DNA of 64,000 bases from Paracoccus contaminans. GTDB taxonomy: Bacteria; Pseudomonadota; Alphaproteobacteria; Rhodobacterales; Rhodobacteraceae. Under the pieces are notes generated by a model. It saw only the letters and a program-made list of their open reading frames with translations, did no database searches and was not told the origin of the DNA. Numbering within the stretch: position 1 is the stretch's first letter; every line of letters begins with the position of its first letter. Of the stretch, positions 1 to 8,860 are shown piece after piece. The stretch is from the NCBI RefSeq assembly GCF_002105555.1, contig NZ_CP020612.1:1-64000 (forward strand), written 5' to 3'. A program made the position numbers and the translations under genes.

Positions 1-369
1 ATGCTTGGCCAGGATGTCGTTAGCAACGAAGGTGCCGCCTTCCATCCGGCCGGTGCCGATCATCCCGGCATTTTCCGCAAACAGATCGGGCAGCACGCCT
101 TCGAACCGCACCGGCACGCTGGCCGCGCCATCCGTCACGGTAAAGCTGACGACATGCCCCTGCCCGCGATTGAGCGATCCCTGCTCGACAAGCCCGCCCA
201 GGCGGAACACCTCACGCGGGTCGGGCGGGGCCTCGGCCACCTGCGAGGGCGAGCGATAGAGGTTGATCCCGTCCCGAAAGCCATAGCCGATCAGGACGGT
301 GGCCAGGACAAGGGCGACGGCAGCCGCAGCCAGAACCTGAACGCGCCGTCTTTTCTTAAGCGATTTCAT
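1..369 (-). CDS. ccmE: Cytochrome c maturation protein CcmE (partial, C-terminus cut)
   Basis: Periplasmic haem chaperone that takes haem from CcmC/D and passes it to the CcmF/H ligation complex. The visible 123 residues begin with a short basic stretch and one N-terminal membrane anchor (about residues 10-28), followed by the beta-barrel with YRSPSQ and the VRFEGVLPDLF segment typical of CcmE. The last visible codon, at the window edge, is the His of the AKH motif, which in the family carries the covalent haem; the HxxxY tail lies outside. Start ATG at 369. The gene reads away from murI, which lies 19 bp upstream in the same orientation, so the two may be co-transcribed. Identification is firm; completeness cannot be judged. 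Confidence 0.93.
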   Translation of the reverse strand, partial: MKSLKKRRRVQVLAAAAVALVLATVLIGYGFRDGINLYRSPSQVAEAPPDPREVFRLGGLVEQGSLNRGQGHVVSFTVTDGAASVPVRFEGVLPDLFAENAGMIGTGRMEGGTFVANDILAKH

Positions 370-387
370 TATCCTGTCCTCCGCTTT

Positions 388-1200
388 TTATGCTGCTTCG
401 AACTGGATCGGATGGCGCAGGAACTGCGTCGCCTTGGCCGAGACGCGGGCGGGATCGCCCGTCGTCAGAAAGCGGCAACGGGTGCCGGGGCCGGCGAATT
501 CAGGCCGGCGGCGCAGATAATCCTGCAGGCTTTCGGCGACCAGCCCGGCCTGCGAGAACAGCTTGACGCCGGGGCCGAGCGCCTTCTGGAAGGCCTGTTC
601 CATCAGCGGATAATGGGTGCAGCCCAGCACCGCCGCTTGCGGATAGGGCATCCGCCGCTTGAGCGCCTCGACATGCGAAGCGACCAGCGCCTCGGCCAGC
701 ATTTCATCGCCCTCCTCGATGGCATCGACGACGCCGCCGCAAGGCTGGGCCTCGACATCGACGCCGATGGCGCGAAAGGCCAATTCGCGCTGAAACGCGC
801 GGCTGGACACGGTGGCAGGGGTGGCGAACAGGGCGACATGCTTGACCGCGACCTCGCGCGGCGGGCTGTTGTCGCCCCACTGGCGTTCGGTCAGCGCCTC
901 GATCATGGGCACGAACACGCCCAGAACGCGCTTGTCCGCGGGCAGCCAGCTTTCCTGCATCCGCCTGAGCGCCGCGGCGCTGGCGGTGTTGCAGGCAAGA
1001 ATCACCAGATCGCAGCCCTCGGCCCACAGCCGCTCGACACCCTTGCAGGTCAGATCGAAGATATCATCGGGCGTGCGCGTGCCATAGGGCGTGTGGGCAT
1101 TGTCGCCCAGATAGACCAGCGGCAAATCCGGCATCCGGGCGGCAATGGCCTGGTGCACGGTCAGCCCGCCCAGTCCCGAATCGAATACCCCGACCGCCAT
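388..1200 (-). CDS. murI: Glutamate racemase
   Basis: Interconverts L- and D-glutamate for peptidoglycan synthesis in the cytoplasm. The 270-residue protein has the N-terminal VFDSGLGG motif (catalytic Asp/Ser about residues 7-8) and the two catalytic cysteines in LACNTAS (about Cys70) and GCTHYPL (about Cys194). I chose the ATG at 1200 because an AGGAGG-like ribosome binding site lies 7 nt upstream and the family motif starts at once; an in-frame ATG at 1227 adds nine residues without homology. Length is normal for the family. It sits between the IorAB fusion and ccmE, all on the minus strand; a 140 bp gap carrying a dispersed repeat separates it from IorAB. Confidence 0.95.
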   Translation of the reverse strand: MAVGVFDSGLGGLTVHQAIAARMPDLPLVYLGDNAHTPYGTRTPDDIFDLTCKGVERLWAEGCDLVILACNTASAAALRRMQESWLPADKRVLGVFVPMIEALTERQWGDNSPPREVAVKHVALFATPATVSSRAFQRELAFRAIGVDVEAQPCGGVVDAIEEGDEMLAEALVASHVEALKRRMPYPQAAVLGCTHYPLMEQAFQKALGPGVKLFSQAGLVAESLQDYLRRRPEFAGPGTRCRFLTTGDPARVSAKATQFLRHPIQFEAA

Positions 1201-1290
1201 CCGCACCCTCCTGCTGACAGGGCACATCTAGGCGCAGGGGCCGCGGAAATCCATGACCCGCGACAGGTACGACAATGCGCAGCAGGATGC

Positions 1291-1336
1291 GGGGGCCTTG
1301 CCCCCGCGCCCCCAGGATATTTCAGGACCGAAGATG
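1291..1336 (+). repeat. Dispersed GC-hairpin/ATATTT repeat, copy A
   Basis: A GGGGGC-CTTG-CCCCC hairpin followed by CCCCCAGGATATTTC and a purine-rich tail. It is the most diverged of four copies (others near 12212, 53327 and 57134). It lies 2 bp beyond the stop codon of the IorAB gene, in the orientation opposite to that gene. Confidence 0.5.
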
Positions 1337-1338
1337 GC

Positions 1339-4300
1339 CTATTCCGCAGCCATGCGCAGCTCGGGCCGGGCCGGCCAGCCGCCGGCCTGGAAGGCAGCCA
1401 GCAACTCGGCCCGGCGTGCCTGTGCCTTTTCCGCCGCCGCATCCTTGATGAAGCCGTAACCGCGGATGTCCATGGGCAGTGCGGCAAGTTCGCGCGCGAT
1501 GTCGAGCGTTGCGGGCGTGACGGCGGGCAGCACGGCGCGCATGTCCTGTTCGTATTGCCGGGCCAGGGCGCGTTCGCGCCGCCTTTCGCCCTGCCAGCCG
1601 AAGGGGTCTGCAAAGGTGCCGCGCACCCCGCGCAGCGCCGAAAGCGCCCGGAACACCGGCAGTATCCATGGGCCGAAGTCGCGCTTTTTCGGGCGCCCGT
1701 CCGCGTCCTTGCCGCCCAGCACGGGGGGGGCGAGATGGAAGGTCAGCCTGGTGTCGCCCTCGAATACCCGCCCGACGCCTTGGGCGGTGGTCAGGTGCAG
1801 GCGGGCCACCTCGTATTCGTCCTTGACCGCCAGCAGGCGATAGAAGCCCTCGGCGACCGTCTCGCGCAGCTCGGGCGGGGCCAGATCGACCAGCCGCAGG
1901 AAGCGGCGCTTGAGCCCCTCGCCCTGGTATCCCACCAGCCGGCCAGCGCGATAGGCGACCGGATCAAGCCGTTCGGGATGAACCCCGGCATTCTCGGCCG
2001 GCACCGGGTTCAGCGCCGCCCAGCGGCCGATGCGGAAGGCGCGCTTGTTCTCCTCGGCCTTGGCGCCGTTCAGCTCGATCGCGCGCAGGATCGCTGCCTC
2101 GGAGAGGGGGATCAGCCCCTGCTGCCAGGCCGCGCCCGTCATCAGCATGTTGGAATAGATGGAATCGCCCAGGAACCGTTCGGCCAGCGTCGAGGCATTC
2201 AGGAAGGATACCCGATCGCGCAGCCGGGCCTCCAGCGACAGCTTCAGCCGCTCGGAGGGCACATGGAAATCGCGGTTGCGCGTGAACTCGCCGGTGATGA
2301 TCTCGTGGTCGTTCACCACCGCGCCGGTGCGGCCCTGCGCCATCAGCCCGATGGTGCGCGCCCCGGCCGTCACGACCAGATCCCCGCCGATGATTGCATC
2401 GGCCTCGCCCACCGCGACGCGGATGGCGCTGATATCCTCGGGGCGGGTGGCCAGGCGCAAGTGGATGTGAACCGCCCCGCCCTTCTGCGCAAGGCCGGCC
2501 ATTTCCATCATGCCCGCGCCCTTGCCGTCGATCTGGGCAGCCTGCGCCAGCACCGCGCCAATGGTGACGACGCCGGTGCCGCCGACGCCGGTGATGACGA
2601 TGTTGTGGGTGCCATGGATGGCGGGCAGCGCGGGTTCGGGCAGGTCGGGCAAGTCCAGCGCCTGGGCCGCAGGCTTGCGCAGCTTGCCGCCCGCAACGCT
2701 GACAAAGCTGGGGCAGAAGCCTTTGACGCAGCTGTAATCCTTGTTGCAGGACGACTGGTCGATCGCCCGCTTGCGGCCCAGTTTCGTGTCGAATGGCACG
2801 ACCGAGACGCAGTTCGACTGGACCGAGCAGTCGCCGCAGCCCTCGCAGACCTCGGGATTGATCCAGACGCGGCGGTCAGGGTCGGGGAAGGCGCCCTTTT
2901 TGCGGCGGCGGCGCTTTTCGGCGGCGCAGGTCTGGACATAGACGATGGCGCTGACGCCGGGCACCTGCGCCAGTTCGCGCTGCACGGCCATCAGGCTGGC
3001 GCGTTCCTCGAACCGCAGCCCGGCGGGGAACAGGTTGCGGTCGATGTCCTCTTTCTCGTCATAGACCAGAACGACGGGCACGTCGATCGCCTGCAATTCG
3101 CGCACGATCTGGGGGGCGGTCAGTTCGCCCTCGTTCGGCTGGCCGCCGGTCATGGCGACGGCGTCGTTGAACAGGATCTTGTAGGTGATGTTGGTCCCCG
3201 CCGCCCTGGCCGCGCGGATCGCCAGAGAACCCGAGTGGTTGTAGGTGCCGTCCCCGAGGTTCTGGAACACATGCGGGCGGGTGGAAAACGGCGCCTCGCC
3301 GATCCAGTTCGCGCCCTCGCCGCCCATCTGGGTGAAGCCGGTCGTTTCCCGGTCCATCCATTGCACCATGTAGTGGCAGCCGATCCCGGCATAGGCGCGG
3401 CTGCCCTCGGGCACCCTGGTCGAGCTGTTGTGCGGACAGCCCGAACAGAACCACGGCGTCCTGACCGCGATCTCGGGCGCGTTGTCGGCGCGGCGCGTCT
3501 CGGCGATGCGCGACAGGGCGGCGGACAGGCGATCGGTCTGGCGGCCTTCCTCGACCAGGATCTTGCCCAGCTTCTGCGCGATCATCACGGGGTCGAGGGC
3601 ATAGCGCGTCGGGAACAGTTCCACCCGGCGGCCGTTTTCCCAGCTGTCGCCCTTGTGCCAGCCATAGACGCGGCGGCCGCGGCGGTCGTCGAAGATCGCC
3701 TCCTTGACCTGCACCTCGATCAGCTTGCGCTTTTCCTCGACCACCACGATCAGGTCGAGCCCCTCGGCCCATTCATGGAAGCTGACCATGTCCAGCGGCC
3801 AGGTCTGGCCGATCTTGTATGTGGTAAGGCCCAGCCGTTCCGCCTCGGCCTCGTCGATCCCCAGCAGGCCCAGCGCGTGCACCACGTCGAGCCAGTTCTT
3901 GCCGGCCGCGCAGATGCCGATTTTCGCCCCGGCCCTGCCCCAGACGCGCCGGTCGATGCGGTTCGCGCGGGCAAATGCCTCGGCGGCGAACCGCTTGTAG
4001 TCGATCATCCGCGCCTCTTGCGCGATGGGCGTGTCGCCCAGGCGGATGTTCAGCCCGCCCTGCGGCATCGAAAAATCCTCGGGCGTCACGAAGGACAGCC
4101 GGAAGGGGTTGCCGTCGACGACGCTGGTTGCCTCGACCGTGTCCTTCATCGTCTTGAGGCCGGTCCACACCCCGGCAAAGCGCGAAAGCGCCCAGCCGTA
4201 CAGGCCGTAGTCCAGGATCTCCTGCACCCCTGCGGGCGACAGGACGGGGATATAGGCATCCACCATAGCCCAGTCCGACTGGTGCAGCACGGTTGACGAT

Positions 4301-4752
4301 TCGCCCGTGTGATCATCGCCCATGGCCATGACGACACCGCCATGGCGCGAGCTGCCCGCCATGTTGGCATGGCGCATCACATCCCCGGTGCGGTCCACCC
4401 CCGGACCCTTGCCATACCACAGCGCAAAGACGCCGTCGTATTTACCCTCCCCGCGCAGCTCGGCCTGCTGGCTGCCCCAGATGGCGGTGGCGGCCAGATC
4501 CTCGTTCAGGCCCGGCTGGAACAGCACGTCCGCGCCCGACAGCAGCTTGCCCGATTTCATCATCTGCAGATCGACCCCGCCCAGGGGCGATCCGCGATAG
4601 CCCGTCACCAGACCGGCGGTGTTCAGCCCCGCGGCGCGGTCGCGCGCCTTCTGCATCAGCATCAGCCGGACCAGCGCCTGCGTGCCGTTCAGCAGCACAT
4701 GACGCTTTTCCAGATCGAAACGATCAGCAAGGGCAATATCCTGAACGCTCAT
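1339..4752 (-). CDS. Indolepyruvate ferredoxin oxidoreductase, IorA-IorB fusion
   Basis: Oxidatively decarboxylates aryl 2-oxoacids such as indolepyruvate (from aromatic amino acid transamination) to aryl-acyl-CoA, with thiamine diphosphate and Fe-S clusters. The 1137-residue protein joins both subunits. The pyrimidine/core part includes GYRGSPLGG near residue 50; GCPHN near 440 lies in the TPP-binding region; a ferredoxin-like Cys cluster spans about 630-680; and the gamma-type domain has VITGVGGTGVVTIG near 725. Length matches the fused alphaproteobacterial form. Start ATG at 4752 has a GGGAGGAG site 6-7 nt upstream. The divergent LysR gene shares its promoter region, which holds a T-N11-A palindrome, so LysR control is likely. 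The physiological 2-oxoacid and electron acceptor are not visible from sequence. Confidence 0.9.
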   Translation of the reverse strand: MSVQDIALADRFDLEKRHVLLNGTQALVRLMLMQKARDRAAGLNTAGLVTGYRGSPLGGVDLQMMKSGKLLSGADVLFQPGLNEDLAATAIWGSQQAELRGEGKYDGVFALWYGKGPGVDRTGDVMRHANMAGSSRHGGVVMAMGDDHTGESSTVLHQSDWAMVDAYIPVLSPAGVQEILDYGLYGWALSRFAGVWTGLKTMKDTVEATSVVDGNPFRLSFVTPEDFSMPQGGLNIRLGDTPIAQEARMIDYKRFAAEAFARANRIDRRVWGRAGAKIGICAAGKNWLDVVHALGLLGIDEAEAERLGLTTYKIGQTWPLDMVSFHEWAEGLDLIVVVEEKRKLIEVQVKEAIFDDRRGRRVYGWHKGDSWENGRRVELFPTRYALDPVMIAQKLGKILVEEGRQTDRLSAALSRIAETRRADNAPEIAVRTPWFCSGCPHNSSTRVPEGSRAYAGIGCHYMVQWMDRETTGFTQMGGEGANWIGEAPFSTRPHVFQNLGDGTYNHSGSLAIRAARAAGTNITYKILFNDAVAMTGGQPNEGELTAPQIVRELQAIDVPVVLVYDEKEDIDRNLFPAGLRFEERASLMAVQRELAQVPGVSAIVYVQTCAAEKRRRRKKGAFPDPDRRVWINPEVCEGCGDCSVQSNCVSVVPFDTKLGRKRAIDQSSCNKDYSCVKGFCPSFVSVAGGKLRKPAAQALDLPDLPEPALPAIHGTHNIVITGVGGTGVVTIGAVLAQAAQIDGKGAGMMEMAGLAQKGGAVHIHLRLATRPEDISAIRVAVGEADAIIGGDLVVTAGARTIGLMAQGRTGAVVNDHEIITGEFTRNRDFHVPSERLKLSLEARLRDRVSFLNASTLAERFLGDSIYSNMLMTGAAWQQGLIPLSEAAILRAIELNGAKAEENKRAFRIGRWAALNPVPAENAGVHPERLDPVAYRAGRLVGYQGEGLKRRFLRLVDLAPPELRETVAEGFYRLLAVKDEYEVARLHLTTAQGVGRVFEGDTRLTFHLAPPVLGGKDADGRPKKRDFGPWILPVFRALSALRGVRGTFADPFGWQGERRRERALARQYEQDMRAVLPAVTPATLDIARELAALPMDIRGYGFIKDAAAEKAQARRAELLAAFQAGGWPARPELRMAAE

Positions 4753-4791
4753 CGTGGCTCCTCCCAGCGCGGATGGCTATGGCCCTTTATA

Positions 4792-4808
4792 GGTCAGAAA
4801 AGCTGACC
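4792..4808. promoter_or_regulatory. Inverted repeat, LysR-type T-N11-A operator
   Basis: GGTCAG-AAAAG-CTGACC is a perfect 6 bp inverted repeat with a 5 nt centre. Its core (4794-4806) is exactly T-N11-A, the LysR-family recognition layout. It lies in the 146 bp between the divergent IorAB and LysR starts. A TTATAG element just upstream (4787-4792) could be a promoter -10 overlapping the site. Confidence 0.6.
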
Positions 4809-4898
4809 GACAAAGGGCTTTCTCATGCCCGGCGCCTTGGGCTATGGGTTGCGCACAAAGCATGGCTGCCATGCACTACAACGGGAATGGCGAGGATG

Positions 4899-5792
4899 AT
4901 GGACTGGGACAAGCTGCGCATCTTTCACGCGGTCGCCGATGCGGGCAGCCTGACCCATGCCGGCGATGTCCTGCATCTGTCCCAGTCTGCCGTCAGCCGC
5001 CAGGTCCGCGCGCTTGAGGATGCGCTGGGCACCACGCTGTTTCACCGGCACGCCCGCGGACTGATCCTGACCGAGCAGGGCGAGATGCTGTTCGAGGCCA
5101 CCAAGGCCATGAACCGCAAGCTGGACACCACCGCCGCCCGGATCCGGGACAGCGAGGAACATGTCTTCGGCGAACTGAAGGTCACCACCCCGGTCGGATT
5201 CGGCACGCTGTGGCTGGTGCCGCGCCTGTCCAAGCTTTACACCCGCTATCCCGATCTCAAGATCGACCTGCTGCTGGAAGAACGCGTCCTCGACCTGCCC
5301 ATGCGCGAGGCGGATGTGGCGATCCGCATGAAGGAGCCGAGCCAGGCCGACCTGATTCGGCGCCGCCTGCTGAACATCCGCATGCGCCTTTATGCAACCC
5401 AGGATTATCTCGACCGCGTCGGCACGCCCCGGCAGCTGACCGATCTGGCACCGCACCGGCTTATCTGCCAAAATCCCCAGACCCCGCAGGTCAGCGCCGG
5501 CGCAGCCCTGACCCAGACGCTGCTGGGGCAGCCGGTCAGCTCGACCCTGATGGTGAACAACTATTTCGGCGTGCTTCAGGGCGTGCTCAACCATGTTGGG
5601 ATAGGCGTGCTGCCCGATTATCTCACCACCGATTTTCCTCATCTCGTCAGGGTTCTGCCGCAGATTGAATCGAACGAGGTTCCGGTGTTCCTGGCCTTTC
5701 CCGAAGAACTGCGCAGCTCACGCCGCGTTGCGGCATTCCGTGATTTCGTGCTGGAGGAATTGCAGGAGCTGCGGCGCACGTCTGGCGAGTGA
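4899..5792 (+). CDS. LysR-family transcriptional regulator
   Basis: DNA-binding regulator of 297 residues. The N-terminal winged helix-turn-helix covers about residues 1-60 (KLRIFHAVADAGS, LSQSAVSRQVRALE), then a linker helix and a periplasmic-binding-fold effector domain from about residue 90. I chose the ATG at 4899, where the family motif MDWDKLR begins; ATGs at 4887 and 4896 are just upstream and in frame. It is divergent from the IorAB oxidoreductase and is the obvious candidate to control it through the T-N11-A palindrome at 4792-4808. The effector cannot be named. It is followed by a candidate small RNA and terminator before purL. Confidence 0.9.
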   Translation: MDWDKLRIFHAVADAGSLTHAGDVLHLSQSAVSRQVRALEDALGTTLFHRHARGLILTEQGEMLFEATKAMNRKLDTTAARIRDSEEHVFGELKVTTPVGFGTLWLVPRLSKLYTRYPDLKIDLLLEERVLDLPMREADVAIRMKEPSQADLIRRRLLNIRMRLYATQDYLDRVGTPRQLTDLAPHRLICQNPQTPQVSAGAALTQTLLGQPVSSTLMVNNYFGVLQGVLNHVGIGVLPDYLTTDFPHLVRVLPQIESNEVPVFLAFPEELRSSRRVAAFRDFVLEELQELRRTSGE

Positions 5793-5873
5793 TGGCCCAC
5801 ACTCTTTACAGCCTTGGACGGGGCCATGCGCCGCAAGCATGCCGGTCATGCCGCTCATGCAGCATGGTCGTGC

Positions 5874-5903
5874 TTGTAAACAGGGCAGTCTGACACGTAT
5901 CTA
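5874..5903 (+). promoter_or_regulatory. Candidate promoter of small RNA
   Basis: TTGTAA (5874-5879), an 18 nt spacer, and TATCTA (5898-5903) resemble a sigma-70-type promoter. The predicted start near 5910 is immediately before the 5' hairpin of the candidate small RNA and too far from purL to serve it without reading through a terminator. Confidence 0.45.
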
Positions 5904-5909
5904 TGCATT

Positions 5910-5979
5910 GAAGCGATGGGTTTGCTCATCCTTCACCTCCCTGTTGGACTTGGGCCGGGCGCAAGCCCGGCTTTTTTTT
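5910..5979 (+). ncRNA. Candidate small regulatory RNA with CCUCCC loop
   Basis: A compact ~70 nt unit in the 282 bp between the LysR gene and purL. It has a 5' hairpin (GATGGG at 5915-5920 pairing with CTCATC at 5925-5930, loop TTTG), a predicted single-stranded stretch 5931-5953 containing ACCTCCC, and a Rho-independent terminator (7 bp stem plus eight T). It has its own plausible promoter and no open frame. The anti-Shine-Dalgarno-like CCUCC motif between two hairpins resembles the layout of alphaproteobacterial CcsR/alpha-r14 type RNAs; that likeness is by design only, not by alignment. It could instead be just the 3' end of the LysR mRNA. Confidence 0.5.
5954..5979 (+). terminator. Rho-independent terminator
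   Basis: GCCGGGC (5954-5960), loop GCAA, GCCCGGC (5965-5971), then eight T. It is a textbook intrinsic terminator and the strongest in the window, ending the LysR transcript and/or the candidate small RNA. Confidence 0.9.
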
Positions 5980-6074
5980 ATGCCCCAAGGTCATCTTTGC
6001 GGCCCTGCGGCCCCTTTTCTCGCCTGCCCCCTGCGCCTAGAAGCCCGGCAGCATCAGCAGAGGGGCGATCGTTC

Positions 6075-8255
6075 ATGCAGGAACCGGACATCACGCCGGA
6101 TGTGATCGCGGCACATGGTCTGAAACCCGATGAATACCAGCGCATCCTGGACCTGCTTGGCCGCGTGCCCTCGTTCACCGAACTGGGCATCTTCTCGGCG
6201 ATGTGGAACGAGCATTGTTCCTACAAATCGTCAAAGAAATGGCTGCGGACGCTGCACACCACGGGCGAGCGCGTGATCTGCGGCCCGGGCGAGAATGCCG
6301 GGGTCGTGGATATCGGCGACGGCCAGGCGGTGGTGTTCAAGATGGAAAGCCACAACCACCCCAGCTATATCGAGCCGCATCAGGGCGCGGCGACCGGCGT
6401 GGGCGGCATCCTGCGCGATGTCTTCACCATGGGCGCGCGCCCCATCGCGGCGATGGACGCGCTGTCCTTCGGCCGGCCCGACCATCCGCGCACCCCGCAT
6501 CTGGTCAAGGGCGTGGTCGAGGGGATCGGCGCCTATGGCAATGCCTTCGGCGTGCCCAATGTGGGCGGCGAGGTCCGCTTTCACCGCGCCTATGACGGCA
6601 ACTGCCTGGTCAACGCCTTTGCAGCCGGGTTGGCCGACGCCGACCGCATCTTCTATTCCGCCGCGTCGGGCGTGGGGATGCCGGTCGTCTATCTGGGGGC
6701 CAAGACGGGCCGCGACGGCGTGGGCGGCGCCACCATGGCCAGCGCCGAGTTTGACGACACGATCGAGGACAAGCGCCCGACCGTGCAGGCGGGCGATCCG
6801 TTCACCGAGAAATGCCTGCTCGAGGCCTGCCTTGAACTGATGCAGACCGACGCGGTCATCTCGATCCAGGACATGGGCGCGGCGGGGCTGACCTGTTCGG
6901 CGGTCGAGATGGGCGACAAGGGCGGCCTCGGCATCCGGCTGAACCTCGACCATGTGCCGCAGCGTGAAACCGGCATGACGGCCTATGAGATGATGCTGTC
7001 GGAAAGCCAGGAACGGATGCTGATGGTCCTGCGCCCCGACAAGGAGGCCGAGGCGCGGGCGATCTTCGAGAAATGGGATCTCGACTTTGCCGTGATCGGC
7101 GAGACGATCGCCGAGGACCGCTTTCTCATCCTGCACGGCAACCGCGTGATGGCCGACCTGCCGCTGTCGAAACTGTCCTCCAGCGCGCCGGAATACGACC
7201 GCCCCTGGGTGGAAACCCCGCCCGCCGCCCCCATGCCCCCCCTGCCCGAGATCGCCCCGATCGCGGCGCTGCGGGCGCTGATCGGCTCGCCCAGCTATGC
7301 GCACAAGGGCTGGGTGTGGAAGCAATATGACACGCAGGTGGGCGCCGACACGATCCGCAAGCCAGGGCTGGGCGCGGGCGTCGTGCGCGTGCATGGCACG
7401 TCCAAGGCGCTGGCCTTCACCAGCGACGTGACCCCCCGCTATGTCCGCGCCAATCCGGTCGAGGGCGGCAAGCAGGCCGTGGCCGAGGCATGGCGCAACC
7501 TGATCGCCTGCGGCGCAACGCCCCTGGCCGCGACCGACAACCTGAATTTCGGCAATCCCGAAAAGCCCGAGATCATGGGCCAGTTCGTGGGCGCGATCCG
7601 CGGGATCGGCGAGGCGTGCCGGGCGCTCGACTTTCCCATCGTGTCGGGAAATGTCAGCCTTTACAATGAAACCGATGGGCAGGCGATCCTGCCCACCCCG
7701 ACCATCGGGGGCGTCGGGCTGATCGCCGATCTGGACCAGATCATCGCCGGCCTTCCGGTGGCCGGGGACATGGCGGTCCTGATCGGGGGGGCGGGCAGCC
7801 ATCTGGGCCAGTCGGCCCTGGCGGCCGAGGCATGGGGGATCGAGGCGGGCGACGCCCCGCCGGTCGATCTTGCGGCCGAGCGGCGCAATGGCGGCTTTGT
7901 GCTGGGCCACCGCCGGCATGTCCGCGGGGCGAGCGATCTGTCCGACGGCGGCCTTGCGCTTGCGGCCTTCGAGATGGCCGAGGCCGCGGGGTTGGGACTG
8001 ACGCTGGATCCGGACGGGATCGCAGCCCTCTTTGGCGAGGATCAGGCCCGCTATCTGCTCGCCTGTCCCCCCGCGGACGCCGAAACCCTGATGCAGGCCG
8101 CATCAGAGGCAGGGATCGCCGCCAGCATCGTCGGCCGCTTTGGCGGGGACATGGTCAGTCTGGGCGGGGACAGCGCGCCCCTTGACACATTGTCGCGGCT
8201 TTACCGGACGGCGCTCGCATCGGCGATCCGCGCCGACCTGCCGGACGCCCCCTAG
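6075..8255 (+). CDS. purL: Phosphoribosylformylglycinamidine synthase subunit PurL
   Basis: Fourth step of purine synthesis: converts formylglycinamide ribonucleotide to the amidine, using ammonia from PurQ in a complex with PurS. The 726-residue protein is the small, split-type PurL. It carries [18 protein letters not shown] near residue 35, the [19 protein letters not shown] segment near 95, and the second AIRS-like half from about residue 400. The ATG at 6075 is preceded by GAGGGG about 9 nt upstream; an open frame runs further upstream to 5916 but reads through the small RNA and terminator. Neither purS nor purQ is adjacent. It is followed by a 600 bp gap and convergent phoR. Confidence 0.96.
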   Translation: MQEPDITPDVIAAHGLKPDEYQRILDLLGRVPSFTELGIFSAMWNEHCSYKSSKKWLRTLHTTGERVICGPGENAGVVDIGDGQAVVFKMESHNHPSYIEPHQGAATGVGGILRDVFTMGARPIAAMDALSFGRPDHPRTPHLVKGVVEGIGAYGNAFGVPNVGGEVRFHRAYDGNCLVNAFAAGLADADRIFYSAASGVGMPVVYLGAKTGRDGVGGATMASAEFDDTIEDKRPTVQAGDPFTEKCLLEACLELMQTDAVISIQDMGAAGLTCSAVEMGDKGGLGIRLNLDHVPQRETGMTAYEMMLSESQERMLMVLRPDKEAEARAIFEKWDLDFAVIGETIAEDRFLILHGNRVMADLPLSKLSSSAPEYDRPWVETPPAAPMPPLPEIAPIAALRALIGSPSYAHKGWVWKQYDTQVGADTIRKPGLGAGVVRVHGTSKALAFTSDVTPRYVRANPVEGGKQAVAEAWRNLIACGATPLAATDNLNFGNPEKPEIMGQFVGAIRGIGEACRALDFPIVSGNVSLYNETDGQAILPTPTIGGVGLIADLDQIIAGLPVAGDMAVLIGGAGSHLGQSALAAEAWGIEAGDAPPVDLAAERRNGGFVLGHRRHVRGASDLSDGGLALAAFEMAEAAGLGLTLDPDGIAALFGEDQARYLLACPPADAETLMQAASEAGIAASIVGRFGGDMVSLGGDSAPLDTLSRLYRTALASAIRADLPDAP

Positions 8256-8860
8256 GTTGCGGGCGTCTGGCGCGGCTCGAGCCGGGCCGGGGTCGTCCTC
8301 TGCATGGCGGATCAGCCATGGGGGGCACCCGGCCCCTCAGGCGCGCTGTTGCCGGCTTTGACACATGCGCGTCGCCGGACGGCATCATCCGCCGCCCCCG
8401 CGCAGGGGGCCGCATCGCGGCAGGCAGACAGCTCCAGCCTTGACCGGCCCGCGCATGGCCGGGGTTACAGATGCTGCGCCTGCCTGCATGCGGGGGTCGG
8501 GCACGAGTTCCTCATAGTTCCTGCAAGGCAGGCAAGGCTATCGGGCTGTGCGTTGGTCAGGCCAAGGGGCGTGCCCTCTCCGCCCCTGCGGCCGTGCCCG
8601 CGCCCATCGACTGCGCCGCCGCTGCGGCCTTGCCCTGCGCCCCGACCGTGCCCCAGCAGACGAGCTGCCCGGCTTTGCTGCCCTTACGGAGGCGCGCCAT
8701 GGTATGGAGTCAGCCGTCCGGCGCGTCGTCATATGCCTTAGGGCGGGACGGTCATGGCGCAAAAGGGGCGGGCCTCTGGCGGCTCAGGCGCTGGCGGCTG
8801 AATGGGAAGCAGGAGAATGCGGGCGGAGCATGCAAGCCATCATGGCGCCCGTCAGGCCGC
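8256..8860. other. 605 bp gap between convergent purL and phoR, no gene recognised
   Basis: Open frames exist on both strands (for example 8548-8916 plus) because of high GC, but none has a recognisable product or ribosome binding site. Near the purL end lies a nested palindrome (8284-8335). In many Rhodobacteraceae the phosphate transporter genes follow phoR; nothing resembling PstS is readable here. Confidence 0.5.
8284..8335. repeat. Nested palindrome downstream of purL
   Basis: GGGCCGGG (8284-8291) pairs with CCCGGCCC (8328-8335). Inside it ATGGC and GCCAT form a second stem. There is no T-run. It may act as a transcript-end stem-loop for purL. Confidence 0.4.

Noticed and set aside
1..4296. 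A continuous plus-strand open frame of over 1400 codons
   Set aside because: Antisense shadow of ccmE, murI and IorAB, produced by GC-rich codons; no family signal or start site.
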